Shown here: in pieces, positions 36,832 to 45,617 of the stretch
How positions within the stretch are numbered: the first letter of the stretch is position 1
Layout: the number at the start of each line of letters is the position of its first letter
NCBI RefSeq assembly: GCF_031845375.1
Contig: NZ_JAVREK010000020.1
Span: forward strand, 1-64,000
Length of the DNA: 64,000 nt
DNA from: Streptomonospora wellingtoniae
GTDB taxonomy: Bacteria; Actinomycetota; Actinomycetes; Streptosporangiales; Streptosporangiaceae
Reading direction: 5' to 3'
Notes under the pieces: generated by a model
What the model was told of the DNA's origin: nothing
Databases searched by the model: none
The model's input: the letters and a program-made list of their open reading frames with translations, nothing else
Made by a program: the position numbers and the translations under genes

Positions 36832-37476
36832 GTGGTGACTACCTTGACTACCTATCTGGCCGCTCTGGCGGCGATCGCGGGCGTCGGCGGACTGGCCCTC
36901 GGGGCCTACGCGCTCATCCGCGTCCGCAGGACGGCGCGTGACTGCCGCACGATGATCCAACGGCTCCAGCCCGACGGGAACGGACTGGACATGCGGGCGG
37001 TGCGCGACGTCGCGATGGTTCGCTACGACGCCCTGGAGGAGATGTCGGGGGCGCGCTCGTTCTCACTAGCGCTGCTCAACGCCGTCGGCGACGGCGTCGT
37101 GATGACCTCGATCAACGGGCGGACCGAGTCGCGGACCTACGCCAAGTCCATCGGGCAGGGCCGCGCCGAGGAAGCGCTGTCGCCCGAGGAGTACCGCGCC
37201 ATCCGCGCGGCCCGGCTCGGGCACCGGCCGGGCGTCCCCGAGGGCGACGACACGGCTGTGCACTCCGGGAAGGGCGGGTCCGGCAGCAAGCGCAAGCAGG
37301 CCGCCGGCGACGGCGCCTCGGCCGGCGGGCAGGGTGCCGCCGGGGACCGCCCGCAGGCGGGCCACGGGGACGGCAACGGTGCGCCCGCCGGCAGCGACGC
37401 GTCGGCGGTGCGCACGCTGGGAACCGCGCCGACCGGGGCGCCGGCCAGCGGCACGGGGGGCGCCCCGGCCGACTGA
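36832..37476 (+). CDS. DUF4446 membrane-anchored protein
   Basis: The 214-residue protein has an N-terminal TM helix (LAALAAIAGVGGLALGAYALI, residues about 8-29). A conserved cytoplasmic DUF4446-like domain follows (VRDVAMVRYDALEEMSGA, SFSLALLNAVGDGVVMTSI, NGRTESRTYAKSI, LSPEEYRAI). The last 75 residues are Gly/Ala/Ser/Pro low-complexity. Two adjacent GTG codons (36832, 36835) are possible starts. In actinobacteria it commonly lies near pheA and serS, as here. The function is unknown. Confidence 0.85.
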   Translation: MVTTLTTYLAALAAIAGVGGLALGAYALIRVRRTARDCRTMIQRLQPDGNGLDMRAVRDVAMVRYDALEEMSGARSFSLALLNAVGDGVVMTSINGRTESRTYAKSIGQGRAEEALSPEEYRAIRAARLGHRPGVPEGDDTAVHSGKGGSGSKRKQAAGDGASAGGQGAAGDRPQAGHGDGNGAPAGSDASAVRTLGTAPTGAPASGTGGAPAD

Positions 37477-37674
37477 CCCGGGCCGGGTCCGCAGGCCGCT
37501 CACCGCGGCGGCGCAGCGGGCGGCGCCCTTCCCGGCGTCTTCCGTCCGAGCGGGCGGAAGAAGCCCACGCGCGGACCGCCGATTCGCGGGCCGGTGACGC
37601 CCGCCGCACGGGCGATCGCAGGTCGGAGGGGGCGGCGGCCGCCGCCCGGACCTGCGCAGCGCACGCCGCACGGG

Positions 37675-37692
37675 TATAACCTGCGGAATATG
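37675..37692 (+). promoter_or_regulatory. pheA promoter, likely leaderless mRNA
   Basis: A TATAAC -10 hexamer at 37675-37680 lies 9 bases before the pheA ATG (37690). The expected transcript start therefore falls at or within 3 bases of the start codon, as for leaderless actinobacterial genes. Confidence 0.5.
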
Positions 37693-38631
37693 CGTTACGC
37701 CTATCTCGGCCCCGAGGGGACGTTCACCGAGGCCGCACTCCGGACCCTCCAGCCCGAGGCGCCGGAGTCGGCCCGCATCCCCTACGCCGGCGTCGACGCG
37801 GTGTTCGCCGCGATCCGCCGCGGCGACGCCGACGGCGGCACGGTGCCGCTGGAGAACTCCGTCGAGGGCGGCGTCACCGCCACCATCGCCGAGCTGATCA
37901 ACGGCGAGCCGCTGCTCATCGCGGCCGAGGTCGCCCTACCCGTCGAGTTCACCCTGTTCGCGCGTGGCGGCGCGACGGTCGCCGACGTCAAGCGCATCGC
38001 CACCCACCCGCACGCACTGGCGCAGTGCCGCGGGTGGCTCGCCCGCCGCCTCCCCGACGCGGAGGTGTTCACCGTCTCGTCCACCGCCGCGGCGGCCCAG
38101 AGCGTCGCCGAGCCGGGCAGCCCTTACGACGCCGCCATCTGCGCGCGTATCGCGGGCGAGCGCAACGGGTTGCACGCGCTGGCCGAGGGCGTCGGCGACC
38201 GCGACGACGCGGCGACCCGCTTCATCCACCTCATGCGGCCGCAGGCGCTGCCCGAACCGACCGGGTCGGACCGCACATCGCTCGTCGCGTTCCTGTCCGA
38301 CGACCACCCCGGGGCGCTGGTCGAACTGCTCAACCAGTTCGCGGTCCGGGGGGTGAACCTCACCCGGCTGGAGTCGCGGCCCACCGGCGACGGCCTCGGC
38401 CGGTACTGCTTCTGCCTGGACGCCGACGGGCACGTGGCCGATCCCGCCGTAGGCGAGGCGCTGATGGGGCTGCGGAGGCTGTGCAAGGAGGTCCGGTTCC
38501 TCGGCAGCTACCCGCGGGCCGACGCCGACACCGAACTCACCCCCTTCATGCCCTCGCGCGGCACCACCAGCGCCGACTTCTACGAGGCCCAGGAGTGGCT
38601 GGCCCGCATCAGGGCGGGTGAGGTCGGCTGA
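37690..38631 (+). CDS. pheA: Prephenate dehydratase
   Basis: The 313-residue enzyme converts prephenate to phenylpyruvate in phenylalanine biosynthesis. The catalytic domain (about 1-185) has YLGPEGTFTEAAL, VPLENSVEGGV, and the conserved Thr-Arg-Phe motif near AATRFIHL. A C-terminal ACT domain (about 200-280) with SDDHPGALVELLNQF and NLTRLESRPT gives feedback control by phenylalanine. There is no chorismate mutase domain, as usual for actinobacteria. A perfect hairpin follows the stop. Confidence 0.95.
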   Translation: MRYAYLGPEGTFTEAALRTLQPEAPESARIPYAGVDAVFAAIRRGDADGGTVPLENSVEGGVTATIAELINGEPLLIAAEVALPVEFTLFARGGATVADVKRIATHPHALAQCRGWLARRLPDAEVFTVSSTAAAAQSVAEPGSPYDAAICARIAGERNGLHALAEGVGDRDDAATRFIHLMRPQALPEPTGSDRTSLVAFLSDDHPGALVELLNQFAVRGVNLTRLESRPTGDGLGRYCFCLDADGHVADPAVGEALMGLRRLCKEVRFLGSYPRADADTELTPFMPSRGTTSADFYEAQEWLARIRAGEVG

Positions 38632-38636
38632 ACCCG

Positions 38637-38662
38637 GCCGCTTCGGGCGCACCCGAAGCGGC
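38637..38662. terminator. Hairpin between pheA and small convergent ORF
   Basis: Arms 38637-38647 and 38652-38662 are a perfect 11-bp stem with a CGCA loop, abutting the stop codon of the minus-strand ORF. Bidirectional use is likely. Confidence 0.7.
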
Positions 38663-38845
38663 TCACCCCGCCGACAGCGCCGCCTCGGCCGGGAGTTCCG
38701 CCTCCAGGGCCAGGGTGAGCCGGTCCCGAAGCGCCTTCTCCAGGGCCGCGTCCTCCGGGCGGAGGTAGGGCAGCTGGCCCAGCGCAGCCCGCACTTCGTC
38801 CGCCGTCATGGCGCTCAGCGCCTTCATCGCCCACGGCTGTGCCAT
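38663..38845 (-). CDS. Small hypothetical protein (60 aa)
   Basis: This 60-residue ORF has a good AAGGAG site before its ATG and ends exactly at the bidirectional hairpin, which supports it being real. The sequence is predicted helical (ALSAMTADEVRAALGQLPYL, then DAALEKALRDRLTLALEAEL) and somewhat acidic, without Cys or membrane segments. I recognise no family. It is divergent from serS. A 202-base region with the serS promoter separates them. Confidence 0.55.
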   Translation of the reverse strand: MAQPWAMKALSAMTADEVRAALGQLPYLRPEDAALEKALRDRLTLALEAELPAEAALSAG

Positions 38846-39047
38846 CGCTGCGTGCTCCTTCCGTCTACGCCGGCGCGCCCCCTCCAGCGCGCCCGCACCC
38901 GGTACACGGTGCCGGGGGACGGTTATGACGCGCTTTCGCGGGGGCCGTTCTCCACCGCGGTCCGCACGGCGGGGTTGTGAGTGGCGAGCGGGTGGTGACG
39001 GGCGGGAGCGATGTGTCGCCCGCTCCGATCACCGGTAGCCTGCAGTC

Positions 39048-40316
39048 GTGATCGACCTCCGTGCCCTCAGAGAGTCCCCCGACCGCCTGCGCGCCTCGCA
39101 GCGGGTCCGCGGCGAGGACGAGACCGTCGTCGACCGCCTGCTGGACCTGGACTCCCGGCGCCGAGCCGCGCAGACGCGCTTCGAAGGCCTGCGCGCCGAG
39201 CAGAAGAGCGCGGGCAAGGCGGTCTCCTCCGCCGCCCCCGAGGAGCGGGAGTCTCTGCTGGCGAAGGCCAAGGAGCTGGCGGCCGACGTCAAGCGGGCCG
39301 AAGCCGAGGCGAACGACCTCGGCGCCGAGGTCGACGCGATGCTGCACGACATCCCCAACATCGTCGACGAGGCCACCCCCGAAGGGGGCGTCGACGACTT
39401 CCGGGTGCTGGAGCACGTCGGCACCCCCGCCGAGCTCGACTTCACCCCGCGCGACCATCTGGAGCTGGGCGAGCTGCTCGGCGCCATCGACACCGACAGG
39501 GGCGCCAAAGTCTCGGGAGCGCGGTTCTACTTCCTCACCGGCGTCGGCGCGATGCTGGAGCTGGGCCTGCTGAACATGGCCATGCAGCAGGCGGTGGCCA
39601 ACGGCTTCACCCCGATGATCCCGCCGGTGCTGGTGCGCCCCGAGACCATGGAAGGCACCGGGTTCCTCGGCGCCCACGCGGACGAGATCTACCGGCTGGA
39701 GGCCGACGACCTCTACCTGGTCGGCACCTCGGAGGTCCCGCTCGCGGGCTACCACGCCGACGAGATCCTCGCCGCCGACGCGCTGCCCAACCGCTACGTC
39801 GGCTGGTCGTCGTGCTTCCGACGAGAAGCCGGTTCCTACGGCAAGGACACCCGCGGCATCATCCGGGTGCACCAGTTCAACAAGGTCGAGATGTTCGTCT
39901 ACGCCCATCCCGACGACGCCGGCGCCGAGCACGAGCGGCTGCTGGCCTGGGAGCGCGAGATGCTCGACAAGCTGGAGCTGCCCTACCGCGTCGTCGACAT
40001 CGCGGGAGGCGACCTCGGCACCAGCGCGGCCCGCAAGTTCGACTGCGAGGCGTGGCTTCCCACGCAGGGGCGCTACCGGGAGCTGACCTCGACCTCCAAC
40101 TGCACCGACTTCCAGGCGCGGCGGTTGAACATCCGCTTCCGCGACGGCTCCGACAAGCCGCGCCACGCCGCCACGCTGAACGGCACGCTGGCCACCACCC
40201 GCTGGATCGTGGCGATTCTGGAGAACCATCAGCGGGCCGACGGCTCGGTGGCGGTCCCCGAGGCGCTGCGGCCCTTCGTCGGCGGCCGTGAGGTGCTCGA
40301 ACCGGTCAAGCGCTAG
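39048..40316 (+). CDS. serS: Seryl-tRNA synthetase
   Basis: The 422-residue class II synthetase charges tRNA-Ser. The N-terminal coiled-coil tRNA-binding arm spans about 30-105, with Ala/Glu/Lys-rich heptads. Class II motif 2 is SSCFRREAGSYGKDTRGIIRVHQF and motif 3 lies in RHAATLNGTLATTRWIVAILE. The Ser-binding TSEVPLAGYH and SNCTDFQARR segments are present. Start codon GTG 39048. The length is normal. Confidence 0.97.
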   Translation: MIDLRALRESPDRLRASQRVRGEDETVVDRLLDLDSRRRAAQTRFEGLRAEQKSAGKAVSSAAPEERESLLAKAKELAADVKRAEAEANDLGAEVDAMLHDIPNIVDEATPEGGVDDFRVLEHVGTPAELDFTPRDHLELGELLGAIDTDRGAKVSGARFYFLTGVGAMLELGLLNMAMQQAVANGFTPMIPPVLVRPETMEGTGFLGAHADEIYRLEADDLYLVGTSEVPLAGYHADEILAADALPNRYVGWSSCFRREAGSYGKDTRGIIRVHQFNKVEMFVYAHPDDAGAEHERLLAWEREMLDKLELPYRVVDIAGGDLGTSAARKFDCEAWLPTQGRYRELTSTSNCTDFQARRLNIRFRDGSDKPRHAATLNGTLATTRWIVAILENHQRADGSVAVPEALRPFVGGREVLEPVKR

Positions 40317-40416
40317 GACCGGCGGCGGCCGCCCCGCGGGAACCGCCCGGTGCGGCACCCTTCGCGGTGGCGTCGCGGACGGTTCCCGGAGCCCGTGCCG
40401 GGCGGGCGGCGCCCCG

Positions 40417-40947
40417 TCACAGGTAGGGGCCGGATCCCCCCCGCTCGGGCTCGCCTGGCGGCGCCATGCCGGCGGGCAGCGCCTTGCGCATGTTCTCCAG
40501 CTGCGCGCGGGCCGCCATCTGCTGGGCGAACAGGGTGGTCTGGATCCCGTGGAACAGGCCCTCCAACCAGCCGACGAGCTGGGCCTGAGCGATCCGCAGC
40601 TCGGCTTCGCTGGGGGTGCTGTCTCCGGCGAAGGGCAGGGTGAGGCGCTCCAGCTCCTCGATCAGCTCCGGAGCCAGGCCGTCCTCCAGCTCCTTGATGG
40701 AGTTGGTGTGGATCTCGCGCAGCCGCTCGCGGCTGGCCTCGTCCAGCGGGGCGGCCTTCACCTCCTCCAGCAGCTGGCGGATCATGCTGCCGATGCGCAT
40801 CACCTTGGCCGGCTGCTCGACCATCTCGCTCAGGGGACGCTGGCCGGCCTGCTCGTCGCCCTCGCTGCCGGAACCGGAGCCGGTTTCCGCGCCGGAGCCC
40901 ATGACCAGCACGTGCGGCTGCTCTTCATCGTCGAATCGCTCGCTCAT
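40417..40947 (-). CDS. Bacterial proteasome activator Bpa/PafE (DUF2587)
   Basis: The 176-residue protein closely matches Rv3780 (Bpa/PafE), an ATP-independent ring activator that opens the 20S proteasome to feed unstructured proteins. The conserved core reads VEQPAKVMRIGSMIRQLLEE, KAAPLDEASRERLREIH, and QLVGWLEGLFHGIQT. The C-terminus GPYL corresponds to the family's GQYL motif, whose penultimate Tyr docks in the proteasome alpha-ring pockets. The N-terminal 35 residues are acidic and Ser/Gly-rich, as in homologues. ATG 40947 is used. The adjacent quinone oxidoreductase gene and the nearby arrangement recall the Rv3777-Rv3780 region. No proteasome genes lie in this window. Confidence 0.93.
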   Translation of the reverse strand: MSERFDDEEQPHVLVMGSGAETGSGSGSEGDEQAGQRPLSEMVEQPAKVMRIGSMIRQLLEEVKAAPLDEASRERLREIHTNSIKELEDGLAPELIEELERLTLPFAGDSTPSEAELRIAQAQLVGWLEGLFHGIQTTLFAQQMAARAQLENMRKALPAGMAPPGEPERGGSGPYL

Positions 40948-40975
40948 GATTCCCTCACCTAACGGTGTCGCGTCG

Positions 40976-41959
40976 TCATCGGGTGAGCACGATCTTGCCG
41001 ACGTGCGCGCTCGACTCCATGATGCCGTGTGCTTCTGCGGCGCGCTCCAGCGGCAGTGTGCGATCCACGATGGGCCGCACCGAGCCGTCGGCGACCAGTG
41101 GCCAGACGTGCTCGGCAACCCCGGCCACGATGGCGGCCTTCTCGTCCAGTGGCCGCGAACGCAGCGTCGTGGCGTGCACAGACAGGCGCTTGACCAGCAT
41201 TCGCCCGAGGTCGAGCTCGGCGGAGCGCCCGCCCATCAGTCCGATGATCACCAGGCGGCCGCCCACGTTGAGCGAGCGCACGTTGTCGGCCAGGTAGGAG
41301 GCGCCCATGATGTCGAGGACCACGTCGGCGCCCGCGCCCCCGGTCACCTCCTTTACCCGGTCGGGGAAGCGCTCGCGGTGGTAGTCGATGCCCGCGTCGG
41401 CGCCGAGCTCGCGGCACCTGTCCAGCTTCTCGGCGCTGCCGGCGGTGGCCACGACCCGCGCGCCGCGCGCGTGCGCGAGCTGGATGGCGAGGGTGCCGAT
41501 GCCGCTGCCGCCGCCGTGCACGAGCAGGGTCTCGCCGGCGCGCAGGCCGGCGGTCATGAACACGTTGGACCACACCGTGCAGGCGGCCTCGGGCAGGGCG
41601 GCCGCGGTGACGAGGTCGACGCCGCGGGGGACCGGCAGCAACTGGCCGACGGGCACGGCGACGCGCTCGGCGTAGCCGCCGCCGCTGAGCAGCGCGCAGA
41701 CGGGGTCGCCCACCGACCAGCCGGAGTCCTCGGTGCCCGGACCCAGGGCGGCGACGTGGCCGGAGCACTCCAGGCCGGGATACTCGGAGGCGCCCGGGGG
41801 CGGAGGGTAGTTGCCCTGGCGCTGGTTGACGTCCGCCCGGTTGGCGGCTGTGGCGGCGACGTCGACGAGGACCTCGCCCTCGCCGGGGACAGGGTCGGGG
41901 ACCTCGGTCCAGGCCAGGACGTCGGCCGGGCCGGGTTCTGTGATGAGGATCGCGTGCAT
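40976..41959 (-). CDS. NAD(P)H:quinone oxidoreductase, MDR family (PIG3-like)
   Basis: The 327-residue medium-chain reductase lacks zinc ligands and has the GroES-like N-terminal domain (about 1-120) with NRADVNQRQGNYPPPPG typical of the PIG3/TP53I3 subfamily. The nucleotide-binding domain follows, with VHGGGSGIGTLAIQLA and ATAGSAEKLD. DIMGASYLADNVRSL and VIIGLMGG strands are typical. It reduces quinones or other electrophiles with NADPH. It lies 28 bases upstream of the bpa start on the same strand, and the pair is probably one transcript. Confidence 0.92.
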   Translation of the reverse strand: MHAILITEPGPADVLAWTEVPDPVPGEGEVLVDVAATAANRADVNQRQGNYPPPPGASEYPGLECSGHVAALGPGTEDSGWSVGDPVCALLSGGGYAERVAVPVGQLLPVPRGVDLVTAAALPEAACTVWSNVFMTAGLRAGETLLVHGGGSGIGTLAIQLAHARGARVVATAGSAEKLDRCRELGADAGIDYHRERFPDRVKEVTGGAGADVVLDIMGASYLADNVRSLNVGGRLVIIGLMGGRSAELDLGRMLVKRLSVHATTLRSRPLDEKAAIVAGVAEHVWPLVADGSVRPIVDRTLPLERAAEAHGIMESSAHVGKIVLTR

Positions 41960-42191
41960 GCCGCAACGCTACCCAGGCCGGTGCGGGCCGTGCGTACCGG
42001 CTCGGCCGCTTGTGGACGGCGGGCGGACGGGCGGGCGCGGGGTGTCCGCTTTTGGCTGCGGTTCGTATCTTTGTTGGCGGAGGAGAGAATATCCGTGAGT
42101 CCGGGTCTGGTCTGCCACGTTCCCCATGGCGCGGCCAGGCGGCAGCGATCGGACATCGCGCACCCGAGCAAGCGTCTTGAGGAGAACCGCG

Positions 42192-45100
42192 TTGGCACAC
42201 CGAGAGCACGACGGTTCCGAACATGCCGGTATGCGTGCGTGGGACAGGGGGTACGACCAGGACGCCGCGGCGCACGAGGCTGCTCCGGGCGACCGCGGGC
42301 AGGCCCCCTCCCCGGCCGATCAGTGGTTCGGCGACGCGTCACCGCCGCCCCCGCCCTACGCCGTCGACGAGGGCGCCGTCCCGCCGCCTCCCTACGCCGT
42401 GGGCGGAATGGCCGGGTTCGAGCCGGACCGGCCCGCCCCGCAGGCGCCGGCGGATCGGCGGGGTCGGGAAGATCCGGCCGGACCCCCCGGACCCGCCGGA
42501 CCCCCCGGACCCGCCGGACCCGCCGGACCCGCCGGACCCGGCGGACCCGGCGGTGCGCCGATTCAGGACGGCCCGTCCGGCTCCGCCGCTTCCCACGGAC
42601 CGCCGCCCGCTCCGCAGCAGCCTTTGGCGCCGGGTCCCTACCAGGTTCCCGGTGCGCCGGGCGGGCCGCAGCCGCAGTACGGCGACGGCTGGAACCAGGC
42701 GCCCGCGCCGGACGCCTACCCCTCCGGCCCGTACCGGGCCGGGCCCCACCACGCACCCGCCCCGCAGGACCCCCGCGGAGTACCCCGGGACGCTTCCGAC
42801 CCGGGCCTCTTCCCCGGCGGCGGGCAGGAGGCGCCGAACCCGGTCCCGCCTCCCCCGGCCGCCTGGGACGGTGATCCCGCACGCCGCGATCCGGCCGGGC
42901 CCCCACCCGCCGAGCCGCCGGGGTTTCCCGGCGCGCGGCCGGGCGAGGCGCACCCGTCGGGCCAGTACCCGGCACCGCCGCCCGGTCCCGCGCAGCAGCC
43001 CCCGGCTCCCGGCCGCCCGGCGCAGGACCCGAACCAGCCGCGGACCGCTTACAACGGGCAGCCGATTCCCGCGGCGCCCGGGTCCGACCGCCCGGCGCCG
43101 GACGCTCCCGACGCGGCGCGCATGCCCGGACACCGCGACGGCGGCGCCTCCGACGGCGCCGGCGTCCCCGGTCGCGCCGCCGAGTCGCAGGGGCGGACCG
43201 CGGACCGGGACGCCCAGCAGGACGGGGGCGCCGCGCTCGACCCCCCCGGTCCAGAGGAGGCGGCGCCGCCACCCGCCGAACCGCCGGCCCCGCCGCCGTG
43301 GAGCAACGGGGCGGGCGGCGCGCCGTGGACGGGCGGCCATAGCGGCTTCTCCCAGTGGGCGCCCCCGGAGCGCGCGCCGAGCCCTGCGCCGGACTCCCGG
43401 CCCGACGGCGGTCCGGCCCGCCCCAACGGCGCCGGTCCGCGCCCCGGTGAGGCGACCGAGGTCTTCCCGCCCTTCCGCGACGAGGGCGAGCCGGCGGCGG
43501 GCTCGTGGTCCTACGACCCCGCCGCCTGGGGCGAGTCTCCCGCCACGCCTCCGCGCCCCACCGGCCGGGGGTGGGCGCCCTCCGACGACGGACCGCAGTG
43601 GACCTCGGCCGAGCCCGTCCGCCCCGTCGAAGACGCACAGGAACCGTACGGCGCGCCCGGCGAGCCGCCGCTCGCCGGCGACGGTCCGGCCGCCCCGCCG
43701 CGAGTGCGCCCGCCGGACGGGTCGGCGCCCGCCGACGAGCGCGCCGCACCGGGCGGGGACGTCCCCTCTCCAGAACAGCTTCCGCCGCTACCGCCGAACG
43801 CGGGGCCCCCGTACGGCGGACCGGGCACCGGCCCGGGGGCCGGCCTGCCTCCCGCGCCTCCCCCGGAGCCGTCGCAGTACCCCGGAGGGCCGGGAGGCGG
43901 CGCCGACACCGGCGGCCGTCCTGCTCCCCCGCCCGGCGACTGGCGGCCGGATCCGGCGCCGTCGGGTCCGCAGGCGTGGAACGCGCCGCCTCCTCCCGGT
44001 CCGGGACAGGCGCAGCCGCCGTACGCGCCCGGCACGCCGGACGGCGGTCACCCCGACGACTACAACCAGCCCTACGACGCCTACAGCCGGCCCCTCCGGC
44101 AGCCCGGCAATCCGCACGCCCACCCCGGCTACGACCCCTACGGCGCGCCTCCGCCGCCGGGGGCGCCGGAGGGCTACCGGCCCGCGCAGGGCCGGGCTCC
44201 GGGCGGGCCGCCGTCCGGTCCGCAGACGGGCTTCCAGTACTCCGCCCACTTCGCGGACGGCGTGCAGGCCCAGCAGTTCCCCGGCTACAGCGGGCACCCC
44301 GAGACGGCCGAGGACCTGCGCGCGGAGAACCTGGTCAGCGACAAGCGGCCGGGGCCCAGCAAGGGGTGGCGCAAGATGCTCCACTCGGCCACCTTCGGGC
44401 TGGTCGACGTGGGGGAGTCGGCGGCCGAGCAGCGCCGCCGCGAGCTCACCGAGCGGGCGCGCACGCAAGTCGGCGGCGGCCACCACCGGGTGGCGGTGCT
44501 GAGCCTGAAGGGCGGAGTCGGCAAGACAACCACCACTGTGGCACTGGGCTCGATGCTCGCGTCGCTGCGCGGCGACCGGGTGCTGGCCGTCGACGCCAAC
44601 CCCGACCGCGGCACCCTGTCGGACAAGGTGCGGCTGGAGACCGCGGCCACCATCCGCGACCTGCTCAACGAGCGCGAGTCCATCTCCCGTTACGCCGACA
44701 TCCGCGCCTTCACCTCCCAGGCCAACAGCCGGCTGGAGATCCTCGCGTCCGACCGCGACCCCGCGGTCTCGGAGGCCTTCAGCGAGGACGACTACCGCGA
44801 GGTCTCCTGGCTGCTGGAGCACTACTACTCGATCTGCCTGACCGACTGCGGTACCGGCCTGCTGCATTCGGCCATGCGCGGCGTGCTCGGCCTGGCGGAC
44901 CAGATCGTGCTGGTCAGTTCGGCCTCGGTCGACGGGGCGCGCAGTGCAAGCGCGACCCTGGACTGGCTGGAGGCGCACCAGTACGGCTCGCTGGTGCGCG
45001 GCGCGGTGGTGGTGCTGTCGATGGTGCGCACCGGCAAGAGCAGCGTGGACCTGGACCGGCTGGAGCAGCACTTCGCGAGCCGGTGCCGCGCTGTGGCGCG

Positions 45101-45227
45101 CGTGCCGTGGGACGCCCACCTGGAGGAGGGCGCCGAGGTCGACCTGGAGCGCCTGGCGCCCAGTACGCGCGACGCCTACCTGCAGTTGGCCGCCACCGTG
45201 GGCGAGTCCTTCGCCTGGCCGCGGTGA
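42192..45227 (+). CDS. Large Pro-rich ParA/MinD-like ATPase
   Basis: The 1011-residue protein has about 730 residues of Pro/Gly/Ala-rich disordered sequence. A C-terminal P-loop ATPase of the ParA/MinD superfamily follows (about 765-1010). The deviant Walker A is SLKGGVGKTTTTVALG, an AVDANPDRGTL Walker A' and DCGTGLLHSAM follow, and the Lys-rich SLKGGVGKT signature is intact. The N-terminus includes a collagen-like GPPGPAGPAG tract. Similar Pro-rich MinD-type proteins occur with actinobacterial type VII (ESX) secretion loci (EspI-like) and in Streptomyces (SCO5717-like). No ESX genes are visible here. I chose TTG 42192 because GAGGAGAA lies just upstream; the upstream ATG 42126 and internal ATG 42231 are alternatives. 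Confidence 0.85.
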   Translation: MAHREHDGSEHAGMRAWDRGYDQDAAAHEAAPGDRGQAPSPADQWFGDASPPPPPYAVDEGAVPPPPYAVGGMAGFEPDRPAPQAPADRRGREDPAGPPGPAGPPGPAGPAGPAGPGGPGGAPIQDGPSGSAASHGPPPAPQQPLAPGPYQVPGAPGGPQPQYGDGWNQAPAPDAYPSGPYRAGPHHAPAPQDPRGVPRDASDPGLFPGGGQEAPNPVPPPPAAWDGDPARRDPAGPPPAEPPGFPGARPGEAHPSGQYPAPPPGPAQQPPAPGRPAQDPNQPRTAYNGQPIPAAPGSDRPAPDAPDAARMPGHRDGGASDGAGVPGRAAESQGRTADRDAQQDGGAALDPPGPEEAAPPPAEPPAPPPWSNGAGGAPWTGGHSGFSQWAPPERAPSPAPDSRPDGGPARPNGAGPRPGEATEVFPPFRDEGEPAAGSWSYDPAAWGESPATPPRPTGRGWAPSDDGPQWTSAEPVRPVEDAQEPYGAPGEPPLAGDGPAAPPRVRPPDGSAPADERAAPGGDVPSPEQLPPLPPNAGPPYGGPGTGPGAGLPPAPPPEPSQYPGGPGGGADTGGRPAPPPGDWRPDPAPSGPQAWNAPPPPGPGQAQPPYAPGTPDGGHPDDYNQPYDAYSRPLRQPGNPHAHPGYDPYGAPPPPGAPEGYRPAQGRAPGGPPSGPQTGFQYSAHFADGVQAQQFPGYSGHPETAEDLRAENLVSDKRPGPSKGWRKMLHSATFGLVDVGESAAEQRRRELTERARTQVGGGHHRVAVLSLKGGVGKTTTTVALGSMLASLRGDRVLAVDANPDRGTLSDKVRLETAATIRDLLNERESISRYADIRAFTSQANSRLEILASDRDPAVSEAFSEDDYREVSWLLEHYYSICLTDCGTGLLHSAMRGVLGLADQIVLVSSASVDGARSASATLDWLEAHQYGSLVRGAVVVLSMVRTGKSSVDLDRLEQHFASRCRAVARVPWDAHLEEGAEVDLERLAPSTRDAYLQLAATVGESFAWPR
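42480..42557 (+). repeat. Collagen-like 9-bp tandem repeat tract
   Basis: About eight tandem variants of a 9-base unit (GGACCCGCC or GGACCCCCC) encode Gly-Pro-Pro and Gly-Pro-Ala triplets within the ATPase gene. Such tracts are prone to replication slippage and length variation between strains. Confidence 0.8.
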
Positions 45228-45363
45228 CACCGCTGTGCGGGGCCGCGCCGGAGCGGCCCCGCACGGCACCCGGTGCGCTCCGGAGCCTCCCGCGGGATCG
45301 CCCGGCGCGGGCCGTAGCGTCCCGGTACAGAGCAGCCGTGAGCCGGGCGGGGCGCGAACGGGC

Positions 45364-45409
45364 GAAGCCCTCTCCCCGGTCCGCGGGCGGCGGACGGGGA
45401 GAGGGCTTC
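45364..45409 (-). terminator. Strong hairpin downstream of tRNA-Ser
   Basis: Arms 45364-45384 and 45390-45409 pair over about 20 bases with one bulged G. It lies just beyond the 3' end of the minus-strand tRNA and between it and the convergent ATPase gene. No T-run is seen. Confidence 0.7.
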
Positions 45410-45416
45410 AGAGGCG

Positions 45417-45505
45417 CGGAGGGTGTGGGATTTGAACCCACGAGATCCCGCTAAGGATCTTGTGCTTTTCAAGAGCACTGCACTCGGCCACTATGCGAAC
45501 CCTCC
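45417..45505 (-). tRNA. tRNA-Ser (anticodon TGA)
   Basis: The 89-base class II tRNA reads on the minus strand from 45505. Acceptor GGAGGGT pairs ACCCTCC, with discriminator G as usual for serine. The anticodon stem GTGCT/AGCAC holds loop CTTGAAA, giving TGA for UCA codons. The long variable arm and TTCAAAT T-loop are present. The CCA end is not encoded. Confidence 0.95.
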
Positions 45506-45617
45506 ATGAGCGGCGGCCACGCAGGCCGCCCACAGCATAGCGCAGATACTCGAGTCGGTTCGGAGGTCCGCAGCTCCGCGGCCTGCTGCGCCGCGCCGTG
45601 CCGCGGAGGCTCGCGCG

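Noticed and set aside
42480..42557. Tandem 9-bp repeats as a CRISPR-like array
   Set aside because: The units are contiguous, have no spacers and encode Gly-Pro-x triplets in frame.
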